A stretch of 15,727 nt of DNA from Chlamydiota bacterium (GCA_011065235.1 JAAKFB010000007.1:1-15727), one strand, 5' to 3'. Counted from the stretch's first letter, positions 7,184 through 15,605 are shown. Numbers and translations: made by a program. Notes: generated from the sequence alone by a model not told the origin.

Positions 7184-7205
7184 AACTCGCTATTGTAGGG
7201 ATCGT

Positions 7206-8564
7206 ATGGATATTGTCCACATTGCAAGCGAGCTTGCCCCCATCGCCAAGGTCGGCGGTCTGGGAGATGTCACCTATGGCCTCTCAAAAGCATTGGTTAA
7301 AAAGAATCATCGCGTCCGGATTTTCTTGCCTAAGTACGACTGCCTCGATGTCTTGCTTCTCAAAGATTTACACATTTTCAAAGACAATTTCCTCATCCAA
7401 GAAAACAATATTTCCATCTCCAACACGTTGTGGTCGGCGAAATACGAAGATCTCGAACTCGTCCTTGTGGAGGCCCATCACCCCAAGGGCTATTTTGACC
7501 GGGGAAAAATCTATGGAGAAGAGGATGACAATGACCGGTTCCTCTACTTTTGCAAAGTAGCGAGTACCGAGCTGAAAAAACAGTCACCCGATGTGATTCA
7601 TCTCCACGATTGGCCCTCCGCCGGTTGTGCTTTGTTTCTCAAGCACCATGTGCGGACCATTTTCACAATTCACAATTTGCAACACCAAGGACGGTGCGCT
7701 TCTTTCAATTTAGAGCGGCTCGGCATTGAGGTGGATGAAGAGGTGCTGTGCGATCCCCAATTTGACAATGCGATCAACCTGCTCAAAGGGGCCATTCAGC
7801 ATAGCGACGTGATCACGACGGTCTCTCCCACCTATCGGGAAGAGATTCTCACTCTTGACGGGGGCTGCGGACTCCATGAAGAGCTTTTCCGCAGCAAAAA
7901 AAAGCTCCAAGGAATTCTCAATGGGATCGATACCGACTATTGGAATCCCGAGACCGATACCTTTCTTGCGAGAACCTATACGAAAGAAACAGTCTCTGAG
8001 GGCAAAAAGGCCAACAAGGACCACCTAAAGCTCTCTCAAGACAAGCCCCTTGTGACGGCAATCACACGTCTCGTCTCGCAAAAAGGGCCCGATCTGATCC
8101 ATTACGGTATTGAAAAAACTCTCGAACTGGGAGGGCAATTTGTCCTTCTTGGAACAACTGACGATGAGGAAATGCGCGCAGAATTTGAAGCGCTCAAGGC
8201 CCATCCCGATGTGACTATCCATCTCGACTATGATGAGCCTCTCTCTCATTTTCTCTATGCGGCAAGTGACATGCTCTTGATGCCCTCGATTTTTGAGCCA
8301 TGCGGTCTCGCCCAGATGATCGCACTGCGCTACGGTTCTGTTCCCCTTGTGCATGCCACCGGAGGATTAAAGGATACAGTCTTTGACGAGAAAAATGGGT
8401 ATACATTCAAGATCCCCGATAACAAGGGGGTCGCCTCGGTGCTTGAAAGAGCGTTTGAAGCAATTCAAACAGATAAATGGCAAGCGCTGATCCAGACAGG
8501 GATGCAAGAAAATTATAGCTGGGGTGCTTCAGCTGAAAAGTATCTCAAAATCTATCAGGTTTAA
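7206..8564 (+). CDS. glgA: glycogen synthase (ADP-glucose type)
   Basis: GT5-family enzyme that transfers glucose from ADP-glucose to growing alpha-1,4-glucan; chlamydiae are known to make glycogen. Visible: the N-terminal ADP-glucose-binding KVGGLGDV (15-22), HLHDWPSAG and TIFTIHNLQHQG in the N-terminal Rossmann domain, NGIDTDYWNP at the domain junction, RLVSQKGPDL opening the C-terminal domain, and FEPCGLAQMIALRYG with the catalytic-type Glu364. Length 452 residues is slightly shorter than the usual 475 or so. The promoter and ribosome site are not convincing; only a weak TAGGG precedes the ATG. The gene is convergent with pgsA (4-nt gap), with no room for a terminator between them. Location between pgsA and rplY matches Chlamydia. 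Confidence 0.96.
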   Translation: MDIVHIASELAPIAKVGGLGDVTYGLSKALVKKNHRVRIFLPKYDCLDVLLLKDLHIFKDNFLIQENNISISNTLWSAKYEDLELVLVEAHHPKGYFDRGKIYGEEDDNDRFLYFCKVASTELKKQSPDVIHLHDWPSAGCALFLKHHVRTIFTIHNLQHQGRCASFNLERLGIEVDEEVLCDPQFDNAINLLKGAIQHSDVITTVSPTYREEILTLDGGCGLHEELFRSKKKLQGILNGIDTDYWNPETDTFLARTYTKETVSEGKKANKDHLKLSQDKPLVTAITRLVSQKGPDLIHYGIEKTLELGGQFVLLGTTDDEEMRAEFEALKAHPDVTIHLDYDEPLSHFLYAASDMLLMPSIFEPCGLAQMIALRYGSVPLVHATGGLKDTVFDEKNGYTFKIPDNKGVASVLERAFEAIQTDKWQALIQTGMQENYSWGASAEKYLKIYQV

Positions 8565-8568
8565 AAAA

Positions 8569-9156
8569 TTACTTCACTAGAGCTTTTTTGATATAGCTCT
8601 GGTTCGCACGTAGATATTCTACGCCCGAGAAGAGGCTATAGACCGCTGCTCCGAGCGCAACATAGAAGGAAATGTCCTGGAAAAGGCCTAATTTGAGCAC
8701 CCCGAAGGCGTAGGGGATCATGAGGCCGAGAATCGTAAAAGCCGCAACTCCCTGAACCACAGCCTTCACCTTGCCCGAGAATCTAGCGGCGAGGGCATAA
8801 CCACGCAGAGCACAGATCGTCCGAAGCATGCTGATCACCGAATCGCGGTAGAAAAAGAGGAGGACGAGCCATAGAGGCAGGTTCACAAACCCCTGAGTCA
8901 GAGTGAGAAAGACCGAGAGGCGAAAAATGCTATCGGCCATCGGATCGAGGATTTTGCCTAGCTCGGTCACCTGGTTGGCGTGGCGCGCGGCCATCCCATC
9001 AAAGAGATCACTGAGTTCTGCTAGGGCGACAAGGCCGATGAGGACAAACGGAAGCGCGAGGAGACTGATGCCAAGGGGAACATAGTAAAGATAGATGACG
9101 AGAAAAACGGGAGCTAAAAGAATGCGCCCAATGGTAAGAGCTAGTGCTAAATTCAA
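8569..9156 (-). CDS. pgsA: CDP-alcohol phosphatidyltransferase, PgsA-like, TTG start
   Basis: An integral membrane enzyme, probably CDP-diacylglycerol--glycerol-3-phosphate 3-phosphatidyltransferase, the committed step to phosphatidylglycerol. The family signature D(x2)DG(x2)AR(x8)G(x3)D(x3)D is complete: Asp50, Asp53-Gly54, Ala57-Arg58, Gly67, Asp71, Asp75. Hydrophobic segments lie at about 10-30, 31-48, 84-100, 135-150 and 160-180. The start is TTG at 9154-9156, supported by AGAGG four bases upstream and by an N-terminus (TIGRILLAP) matching the family. Length 195 residues is normal. The exact alcohol substrate is inferred from the chlamydial gene context (a pgsA gene at the same place in C. 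trachomatis). Confidence 0.88.
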   Translation of the reverse strand: MNLALALTIGRILLAPVFLVIYLYYVPLGISLLALPFVLIGLVALAELSDLFDGMAARHANQVTELGKILDPMADSIFRLSVFLTLTQGFVNLPLWLVLLFFYRDSVISMLRTICALRGYALAARFSGKVKAVVQGVAAFTILGLMIPYAFGVLKLGLFQDISFYVALGAAVYSLFSGVEYLRANQSYIKKALVK

Positions 9157-9192
9157 GATACCTCTTTGCGACTATCCGCGAGTCCTAGTATA

Positions 9193-9453
9193 TCAATTTG
9201 AGCGAATTTTATCCACTAGTCGTTCTAAAAATTTTTTTTGTTCTATTTGGATGTCTTGTTTGACCCACTGGCGCTTTTCTTCCATATTGCGCTGCATATT
9301 TTCTGATGTTGCCTTGATGACTCTTTGAGCACTCTCAGAAACGAGTGATAAAATTCTTTCTTTGCATACTACAAGAGGCTCTGGAAGGGTATAAAGCGCC
9401 CAGAGGTTCTTTTTCCGCTTTACAGCCGTAATACTTTCAATTGGTTCAACCAT
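9193..9453 (-). CDS. small charged hypothetical protein
   Basis: Not recognised. The 86-residue protein has a short hydrophobic patch in the middle (WALYTLPEPLVV) followed by a long, strongly charged helix-forming half (residues about 35-86, rich in E, K, Q and R; MEEKRQWVKQDIQIEQKKF) that could form a coiled coil. It is supported as a gene by a promoter with ideal 17-nt spacing right in front of it and by its position filling the gap between pgsA and glyQS. No Shine-Dalgarno precedes the ATG. No signal peptide is visible. Confidence 0.55.
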   Translation of the reverse strand: MVEPIESITAVKRKKNLWALYTLPEPLVVCKERILSLVSESAQRVIKATSENMQRNMEEKRQWVKQDIQIEQKKFLERLVDKIRSN

Positions 9454-9503
9454 AGGTCTATTTTAGCATACCCATTGTGAAATATCAACATGGTTCGTAA
9501 ACT
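9441..9503 (+). promoter_or_regulatory. candidate glyQS promoters (two overlapping)
   Basis: Two plus-strand pairs with exact 17-nt spacing are seen. TTGGTT (9441-9446) with TAGCAT (9464-9469) would give a leader of about 36 nt. TTGTGA (9475-9480) with TAAACT (9498-9503) would start transcription only a few bases before the ATG. Both overlap the divergent promoter of the 86-residue gene, so the two genes probably compete for polymerase. Which is used cannot be decided. Confidence 0.35.
9460..9488 (-). promoter_or_regulatory. promoter for the 86-residue gene, nearly leaderless
   Basis: Minus strand: TTGATA (9483-9488), a 17-nt spacer and TAAAAT (9460-9465). The expected start is about 7 nt further on, at or within a base or two of the ATG at 9451-9453, so the transcript would have almost no leader. 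The match to consensus is good. Confidence 0.5.
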
Positions 9504-9511
9504 GTAGGGCT

Positions 9512-12439
9512 ATGCTCACATTTCAGCAAATGATCCAAAAACTGTCCAATTTTTGGGAAAAACAGGGCTGTATTATCCATTTCGGTCATGATCTTGAAAT
9601 GGGAGCCGGAACATTTAATCCGGCGACGTTTTTGCGATGCCTTGGCCCCGAGCCCTACAAAACGGGTTATGTCGAACCCTCGAGGCGCCCCAGCGATGGA
9701 CGCTTTGGTGAAAATCCGAACCGTTTGCAGCTTTTTCATCAGTTTCAGGTCATTGTCAAACCCTCTCCTTCTAACATCCAAGAGTTGTACAAAAAATCGC
9801 TCGAGACCATTGAGATCGATTTGAGTCAGCACGATTTGCGCTTTGTGCACGATGATTGGGAATCCCCTACGATTGGCGCACACGGTCTTGGCTGGGAAGT
9901 CTGGCTCGATGGCATGGAAGTGACCCAGTTCACCTACTTCCAAGCAGTCGCAAACCTCCCCCTCAAGCCCATTAGCGTGGAGCTCACCTATGGTTTAGAG
10001 CGGCTCTGCATGCACGTGCAAAACAAAGACACATTTTTTGATATGCAGTGGAATGAAACCTACACTTATGGCGATATTTGCAAACGCAATGAAGTCGAGT
10101 GGAGTGCCTATAATTTCACCTACGCGTCGACCGACATGTGGTTTCAGCATTTCGATGACTATGAAAAAGAGGCGCAGGATCTCATTGCTCGGCAGCTTCC
10201 CCTGCCCGCCTATGATTTTGTCATCAAAGCTTCCCACGCCTTCAACATGCTCGATGCACGCGGAGTCATCTCCGTGACCGAACGTGCCGGTTACATCGGA
10301 CGTATTCGCAATCTTTCACGACTCATCGCTTCTGAATACGTCACCATGCGCGAAAAACAAGGCTTTCCGCTGCTGCAAAAACTCATCGAAGAAAAACCTC
10401 CCAAACTCAAAGCCCTTCCAAAGAAGTTTGATCCGCACAGACGCGAGAGTTTTTTGCTCGAAATCGGCTGTGAAGAGCTTCCCGCAACGTTTGTCCCGAT
10501 CGGAATGCAAAATCTCGAAAATGCAATCCGCGTCCTTTTTAAACAGCAAAGCATCGCCTTTGAAACCCTCCAAGTGATCGGCACGCCGAGACGCCTCGGT
10601 GTTTTCGTTCGCGGTCTTGTGGAAGGGACCTCTGACATAACGCAAGAACGGCGCGGTCCCGCTCTTTCGAGTGCATTCGATGCCGATGGCAACCTCACCA
10701 AACAAGGAGCCGGCTTTCTCAAATCTGCCGGAATTACCCAAGACGAAGCAGAAAAACGGGGTGACCATCTCTTCGCAACAATCAAAAAAGAGGGCAAATC
10801 GATCTACCAAATTCTTGCAGATGCCCTACCCAAGTTAATCCTCAGTCTCGACTTCCCAAAAAAAATGCGTTGGGGAACACTCGATATTTCCTTTCCCCGT
10901 CCCATCAGATGGATCGCAGCGCTCTATGGCGACCAGATAGTCCCCTTCCTTGTAGGCAATGTCTCCTCCAATCAGCACACTTTCGGTCATGCACAACTCG
11001 ATCCGAAAAAAATCCCCCTCAAAGAAGCAAATGGTTATTTCACCCTCCTCAAAGAACACAAAGTCTTTGCCGATCCTGCCGAAAGACAGCAATGCATCCT
11101 CGATCAACTCCACAAACTGCAAAAAACTCTCGGAGGCGAAGCTCTCGAGCAGAAAAAAGTCCTCGCCCAAGTGCTTCATCTCACCGAGTGGCCAATGCTT
11201 ACCCACGCAGAGTTCAATCCCGATTTCCTCAAAATTCCCCCCGAAGTTCTCATCTCAGAAATGGTTGAGCACCAAAAATATTTCCCTTTTGCCGATAGAT
11301 CAGGAAAACTGACCAACCAATTCGTCATCACAGCTGACAACACTCCCAACGATCTCATCCGCGAGGGGAACCAAAAAGTCCTCTCTGCACGCCTTGCCGA
11401 TGGGACGTTTCTCTACGAGCAAGATTTGAAAGTCTCTCTTGAAAGCTTCAACGAAAAACGCGAGAAAATGACCTTTCAAAAAGAGCTCGGCACGATGAAA
11501 GACAAAGCGATGCGCATTGTCACGCTCACTCAAACTCTAAATGACACCCTTAAGCTCGCCGACACAACAGACGTCTTGCGCGCTGCCCTCTTGTGCAAAG
11601 CAGATCTCGCCTCCGAAATGGTCAAAGAGTTCCCCGAATTGCAAGGAACGATTGGCAAATACTACGCCGCCGCTCAAAGGGAACACTCCGAAGTTGCCAC
11701 CGCGATCGAAGAGCATTGGATGCCCCGCATCGAAAGAGGCGCTCTGCCCCAAACTTCCACGGGAATCATCGTCAGTCTTGCCGACAAATTCGACAACCTG
11801 ATCAGCTATTTCCGCATCGGACTCATTCCCACCTCCTCTTCCGATCCGTTTGCGCTGCGTCGCCAAACGATTGGCATCATCAAAATTCTCGTCGAGAACA
11901 AACTCTCGCTCGACCTCGAAGCTCTCACAAATAGTGAGATCCTCACCTACATCACCAGCCGCGCCAAAGGGGTTTTCGAAGAAATGGGCTTTGCCAAAGA
12001 CGAGATCCAAGCATCCATCGCAGGACTTTGTCGTGATCCCTACGACCAATATTGCAAAGTCCATGCACTGCACGCCTTTCGAAAAACCGATAGCTTTGCC
12101 AAACTCTTTGAAGTCTATAAACGGGCTAAAGGCCAACTCGAAAAGTCGAAGCCAACAGCCCTCGATCCCTCTCTTGCCAAAGAACCGGCTGAAAAAGAAC
12201 TCATCAGTGCCCTTCACACCCTCGAAAAACCTTGGCACAATTTCCTCAAGCAAAAACAATATGCCGAGGCTTTCGAAGAAATGGCCAAACTCCAGCATCC
12301 CCTCGCCCACCTCTTCGATACTGTAAAAATTCTCGCAGATGATCCGAAACAACGGGAAAACCGACTCGCGCTCCTGCACAAAGTGTTTTCCCTTTTTGAA
12401 GAACTCTTAGACTTTAGCAAAATCCATGAATATCGTTGA
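9512..12439 (+). CDS. glyQS: fused glycyl-tRNA synthetase alpha-beta
   Basis: Charges tRNA-Gly with glycine. In most bacteria with the heterotetrameric enzyme, alpha (GlyQ) and beta (GlyS) are separate; here they are one 975-residue chain, as in Chlamydia. Residues 1 to about 300 are the class II catalytic alpha part: [74 protein letters not shown], and [12 protein letters not shown]. After a lysine/proline-rich linker the beta part starts near residue 311 ([14 protein letters not shown]), includes tRNA-body and HD-type regions ([18 protein letters not shown]), and ends with the anticodon-binding helical (DALR-type) domain. Only a weak ribosome site (TAGGG) precedes the ATG. The last 14 nt overlap the next gene. 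Confidence 0.97.
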   Translation: MLTFQQMIQKLSNFWEKQGCIIHFGHDLEMGAGTFNPATFLRCLGPEPYKTGYVEPSRRPSDGRFGENPNRLQLFHQFQVIVKPSPSNIQELYKKSLETIEIDLSQHDLRFVHDDWESPTIGAHGLGWEVWLDGMEVTQFTYFQAVANLPLKPISVELTYGLERLCMHVQNKDTFFDMQWNETYTYGDICKRNEVEWSAYNFTYASTDMWFQHFDDYEKEAQDLIARQLPLPAYDFVIKASHAFNMLDARGVISVTERAGYIGRIRNLSRLIASEYVTMREKQGFPLLQKLIEEKPPKLKALPKKFDPHRRESFLLEIGCEELPATFVPIGMQNLENAIRVLFKQQSIAFETLQVIGTPRRLGVFVRGLVEGTSDITQERRGPALSSAFDADGNLTKQGAGFLKSAGITQDEAEKRGDHLFATIKKEGKSIYQILADALPKLILSLDFPKKMRWGTLDISFPRPIRWIAALYGDQIVPFLVGNVSSNQHTFGHAQLDPKKIPLKEANGYFTLLKEHKVFADPAERQQCILDQLHKLQKTLGGEALEQKKVLAQVLHLTEWPMLTHAEFNPDFLKIPPEVLISEMVEHQKYFPFADRSGKLTNQFVITADNTPNDLIREGNQKVLSARLADGTFLYEQDLKVSLESFNEKREKMTFQKELGTMKDKAMRIVTLTQTLNDTLKLADTTDVLRAALLCKADLASEMVKEFPELQGTIGKYYAAAQREHSEVATAIEEHWMPRIERGALPQTSTGIIVSLADKFDNLISYFRIGLIPTSSSDPFALRRQTIGIIKILVENKLSLDLEALTNSEILTYITSRAKGVFEEMGFAKDEIQASIAGLCRDPYDQYCKVHALHAFRKTDSFAKLFEVYKRAKGQLEKSKPTALDPSLAKEPAEKELISALHTLEKPWHNFLKQKQYAEAFEEMAKLQHPLAHLFDTVKILADDPKQRENRLALLHKVFSLFEELLDFSKIHEYR

Positions 12440-13358
12440 TTTGCACTGTGACCTTCTCTCCTATCTCGCCGCAAAGCCCGGTCGCGATCCCCTCAACCCC
12501 ATTATCCGCTGTTCCGGCCCCCAACTCAAAGCAGGCAACGTCACCCTTCAAACCCTCGCCATCTTTTCCGAGACCACCGACGACTCATTTCTCTTTGGCT
12601 TAAAACAAATCGAAATCTTCCTCTCCCTCTCCCAAAAATACCCCGACTACTTCACCGAAGACAATATCGTCCCCGCTTTTGAAAACGCCTCCGCCTTTGC
12701 CCTCGAAAATGAGCCCCTAGACGACATCTTCACCCGCCTTGAAAACATTCTCACCCAAATTACTCCTCTCTACATCAGCCTCACCTGGAACGGAGAAAAT
12801 CGCTTCGGCGGAGGTTGTGGGAGTCAAGCCGGCCTCAAACCCGACGGCAAAGAACTGCTCCAATTCCTCTCGGGCCGCGGTATTGCCATCGATTTTTCCC
12901 ATACCACCGATAAGCTTGCCCGCGATATCCTAAATACCATCGACACCCACAACCTCGATTTGCGCGTCCTGGCCAGCCATAGCAATTTCCGTGCTGTCCA
13001 TGACCACATCCGCAATCTCCCCGACGAGATAGCGCAAGAGATCATCCGCCGGAAAGGGCTCATTGGCTTTGTTCTCTACAAAGCGTTCCTCGGCGCTCCC
13101 GAAAACCTCCAGAAACAAATCGAGCACGGCCTCAAGCTCGGTGCGCAAAACGCCCTCGCCTTCGGTGCCGACTTTTTCTGCCTCGACGACTTCAGTGGAT
13201 TGGTAGGCCCCAATGGAGGCTTCTTCGAGTCCATGTCCGACGCCTCCAAATACCCCTCCATCCTGGCCCAGCTCGCCCTTTCTGAGGAGATGCTTCTGGC
13301 CCTTTCCTCTCAAAACGCCCATTCTTTTATTAAAAAAGAAACTACCATTGAAAATTAA
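12426..13358 (+). CDS. membrane dipeptidase-like metallopeptidase (family M19)
   Basis: Homologue of renal dipeptidase, a zinc-dependent TIM-barrel enzyme that cleaves dipeptides, including some with a D-residue. Likely metal ligands are His7 and Asp9 in DLHCD, the bridging Glu86 in PAFENA, His159 in IDFSHT and His185 in [12 protein letters not shown]; Asp249 in FGADFF fits the late acidic residue. The family's RNLPDE (196-201) and LTWNGEN (119-125, in place of LTHN) are also there. Length 310 residues is at the short end for M19. No signal peptide is seen, so it is probably cytoplasmic. It overlaps glyQS by 14 nt and has no good ribosome site of its own, suggesting coupled translation. The substrate is unknown; a role in peptide salvage or recycling of peptidoglycan-derived dipeptides is inference. 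Confidence 0.88.
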   Translation: MNIVDLHCDLLSYLAAKPGRDPLNPIIRCSGPQLKAGNVTLQTLAIFSETTDDSFLFGLKQIEIFLSLSQKYPDYFTEDNIVPAFENASAFALENEPLDDIFTRLENILTQITPLYISLTWNGENRFGGGCGSQAGLKPDGKELLQFLSGRGIAIDFSHTTDKLARDILNTIDTHNLDLRVLASHSNFRAVHDHIRNLPDEIAQEIIRRKGLIGFVLYKAFLGAPENLQKQIEHGLKLGAQNALAFGADFFCLDDFSGLVGPNGGFFESMSDASKYPSILAQLALSEEMLLALSSQNAHSFIKKETTIEN

Positions 13359-13376
13359 TCACAAGCCACTTATAAT
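13348..13376 (+). promoter_or_regulatory. strong sigma70-type promoter for the 114-residue gene
   Basis: TTGAAA (13348-13353), a 17-nt spacer and a perfect TATAAT (13371-13376). The -35 box lies inside the last codons of the dipeptidase gene. The start would be near 13383, giving a leader of about 26 nt that contains TGAGG (13399-13403) five bases before the ATG at 13409. Confidence 0.65.
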
Positions 13377-13408
13377 AATTGCATTAAATAAACAATTATG
13401 AGGTTTAT

Positions 13409-13753
13409 ATGGCTTTACAAATAGATATAAATTTAGCTCAGCTCGTTCTAGATCGAGCTAGCGATGCACTGAATATGGTCACCCCAGAAATCGCAATTGT
13501 GGCTATTGTGGCAACAACTGTTGCGCTCGCCCTCTTCAACCATATGAGACAGCCCGTAGAGGTCCCTTCTAAAAAGGACATCGTTCCTCTTCCAAAGACC
13601 CCTCAGAAAGTAGATCCAATCGTCTCTCAGGCCATCAAATGTCCTCATTGCCACCGTCCTATGGGAGATTTCCAAGTCGTTGTGATTGATCCACTTGCGG
13701 ATTTCGACTGGATGTTAAATCAATTCTTTATCTCTTCTGTTTTAACAGTTTAA
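13409..13753 (+). CDS. small single-span membrane protein with CxxCH knuckle
   Basis: Not recognised. In the 114 residues, an amphipathic N-terminal stretch (about 1-25) leads into one hydrophobic segment at about 27-43 (IAIVAIVATTVALALF). A basic/proline-rich linker (50-75, with several K and P) follows, then CPHCHRP at about 78-84, which is half of a typical zinc-ribbon pair, and an acidic/aromatic tail ending FFISSVLTV. Only two cysteines are present, so a full single-chain four-cysteine zinc ribbon is not possible; metal binding would need the histidines or dimerisation. It has its own strong promoter, a ribosome site and a terminator, so it is probably an expressed single-gene unit. Membrane topology and role are unknown. 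Confidence 0.7.
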   Translation: MALQIDINLAQLVLDRASDALNMVTPEIAIVAIVATTVALALFNHMRQPVEVPSKKDIVPLPKTPQKVDPIVSQAIKCPHCHRPMGDFQVVVIDPLADFDWMLNQFFISSVLTV

Positions 13754-13763
13754 GACTCCTTTA

Positions 13764-13790
13764 AGCCCCTAATTAATTAGGGGCTATTTT
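13764..13790 (+). terminator. palindromic intrinsic terminator
   Basis: Bases 13764-13785 (AGCCCCT through AGGGGCT) are a perfect 22-nt palindrome with a GC-rich base, followed on the plus strand by ATTTT. It lies 10 nt after the stop of the 114-residue gene. The other strand has a weaker U-run, so it may act to some degree in both directions. Confidence 0.75.
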
Positions 13791-13801
13791 AAAAATAAAA
13801 C

Positions 13802-13830
13802 TTGCATTAAATTATTTAATCCTATATAAT
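13802..13830 (+). promoter_or_regulatory. promoter for the F-box/LRR gene pair
   Basis: TTGCAT (13802-13807), 17-nt spacer, perfect TATAAT (13825-13830). The start would be near 13837, and AGGAG (13850-13854) stands 8 nt before the ATG at 13863. The surrounding stretch is very AT-rich. This probably drives both paralogous genes, since only 18 nt separate them. Confidence 0.65.
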
Positions 13831-13862
13831 TAAATATATAAATTATACCAGGAGTAAATAAT

Positions 13863-14921
13863 ATGAGTACAATTGCATCAAATTTAACAACTCTTTCCCT
13901 TGATACAAAGAGGGAAATCATACAGCATCTGGATCTACGGAGTCTAGCTGCATTGGGGCAAACCGATAAGCTCTTTAAAATTCTCACGGATAGCCAATTG
14001 TCGAAATTTATCCAAGCAATCCAATGTCCCCCAAGCCAGGAAAGTCCCATTCAGCAAATCAAGAGCCATGTCGAAGAATTGTATGCAAAAGCAGATCAAC
14101 TTAAAGATAATCGGATTCAACATCTCTTAACCCAACCCAAAACCCTAGAAAACGTCAGTCTTCTCCAAAAGTTTCTCAAGGCAAGGGATATCCTTATCCT
14201 ATGGAGTAAGATCCTTCCAAACGCTCCCATGCTCGATCAATTAAAGACATGCGATGCTGTCATTGAAAACGCAGATGGGTTTTCTGATACTTTTAATCAA
14301 AACAAACAACAACTCATTGCCAATACAACTTTCTTGGACCTTCAGGGTATCTACTTCGACGATAGGGCTGCACCCCATAAATTAACCCATATTCCTTCAG
14401 AACTCTTTGAATTATCCCAGTTGAAATTTTTAGACTTGCGCAATAATTTGCTAACAGAAATCCCCGATGAAATTGGCAATCTCACGAATCTACAACACCT
14501 TGCTTTGTGCAGAAACTCATTAAAAACACTCCCTTCAAAAATTGTGATCTTGAAAACGCTAAATAATCTAATTTTGAGACATAACAAGCTTGAATCCCTT
14601 CCTCTTGGAATGACCAGCTTAACTCTCAATATCCTTAACCTAAAGCACAATCAATTATCTTTTCTACCAAATGATTTTCACAACATTTCTTGTGCATATC
14701 TTGATATTACAAATAATCAATTTTCTAGCATACCACGCTTTCCTAATGCCATGAAACTGCTGTGCAACAGCAATCTACTTCCCTTAACAACGCAAGCTGC
14801 AAAAGTTTGTAATGACAATCGAAAAAAAATCATTGCAGGGGGCAAAGCTATCATTGCAATTGCTGCGCTAGGATTAGCATATTACAACATAGGACTGATT
14901 TGTCCTTCTCTCTTTAACTAA
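13863..14921 (+). CDS. F-box-like / leucine-rich repeat protein with C-terminal membrane anchor
   Basis: A 352-residue eukaryote-like protein, probably a host-directed effector or surface-exposed factor. Residues about 7-50 resemble an F-box (LSLDTKREIIQHLDLRSLAA then an LF-K pattern), the domain that binds Skp1 in SCF ubiquitin ligases. Residues about 58-140 are a helical linker. From about 158 to 300 come roughly six LRRs of the form LxxLxLxxNxLxxLPxxI, e.g. LKFLDLRNNLLTEIPDEIG. Near the end, after NDNRKK, a hydrophobic segment at about 329-347 could be a tail anchor, followed by a few residues only. No N-terminal signal peptide is seen, so export would need a type III or other signal not visible here. 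Its AT-rich base use differs from the housekeeping genes. The F-box call is by pattern and less certain than the LRR call. Confidence 0.8.
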   Translation: MSTIASNLTTLSLDTKREIIQHLDLRSLAALGQTDKLFKILTDSQLSKFIQAIQCPPSQESPIQQIKSHVEELYAKADQLKDNRIQHLLTQPKTLENVSLLQKFLKARDILILWSKILPNAPMLDQLKTCDAVIENADGFSDTFNQNKQQLIANTTFLDLQGIYFDDRAAPHKLTHIPSELFELSQLKFLDLRNNLLTEIPDEIGNLTNLQHLALCRNSLKTLPSKIVILKTLNNLILRHNKLESLPLGMTSLTLNILNLKHNQLSFLPNDFHNISCAYLDITNNQFSSIPRFPNAMKLLCNSNLLPLTTQAAKVCNDNRKKIIAGGKAIIAIAALGLAYYNIGLICPSLFN

Positions 14922-15605
14922 AAAAAGGATATAAATAATATGAGTACAATTGATTTAAACTTAACAACGCTTCCCCTTGATACTAAGAAGGAGATCATTG
15001 AGCAGCTCGATTTGCGAAGTATCGCTATATTGGGCCAAACTGATCACCAGTTTAAAACCCTCACGGATAGCCTATTGTTGAAAATCGTACAAAAAATCCA
15101 GAGTCCCTCAACCCAGGGAAGTCCCATCCAGCAAATCAAGCGTCATGTCGAAGAATTGTATGCAAAAGCAGATGAACTTAAAGATAATCGGATTAAAAGC
15201 CTTCTAGATCAACCCAAAACCCTAAAAAACGTCAGTTTTCTCCAAAAGTTTCTCAAGGCAAGGGATATCCTTATCCTATGGAATGAACTCCTTCCAAACG
15301 CTCCCAAACTCGATCAATTGAAGACATGCAATGATGTCATTGAAAACGCAGATGGGTTTTCTGCTGCTTTTAATCAAGACAAAGAACAATACATTACCAA
15401 TACCACTTATTTGTCGCTTGTAGGTGAAAGTTTAACCCATATTCCTTTAGAACTCTTTGAATTATCCAATTTGACACATCTATATTTGCATAGAAACATG
15501 CTGACAGAAATCCCCGATGAAATTGGCAACCTTAAGAATCTAACAAGCCTTAGTCTTAGCGAAAACGCATTGAAAACCCTCCCTTCACAAATCACAACTT
15601 TAAAA
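13863..15605 (+). repeat. tandem gene duplication (two direct copies)
   Basis: The unit beginning at 13863 is repeated directly at 14940, including the leader ATAAATAATATGAGTACAAT-like sequence around the start codon and long nearly identical DNA blocks in the linker (for example around 14061-14100 and 15138-15177). Homology of the second copy ends at about 15605. The duplication looks fairly recent. Confidence 0.8.

Noticed and set aside
9485..9943. 152-codon minus-strand frame over the start of glyQS
   Set aside because: It is antisense to the most conserved alpha-subunit motifs and would also cover the intergenic promoters; no signature.
10291..11206. Several 120-170 codon minus-strand frames inside glyQS
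   Set aside because: They overlap one another in different frames, have no ribosome sites of note, and are explained by codon bias of glyQS.
11537..12379. 280-codon open frame antisense to glyQS
   Set aside because: It lies wholly within a confidently identified gene, has a composition typical of an antisense frame (rich in F, E, G and D) and no family signature.
12930..13322. 130-codon minus-strand frame in the dipeptidase gene
   Set aside because: Antisense to conserved M19 motifs; no signature.
13784..14050. 88-codon minus-strand frame across the LRR promoter
   Set aside because: It covers the promoter, ribosome site and F-box-coding region of a well-supported gene and reaches into the terminator; chance frame.
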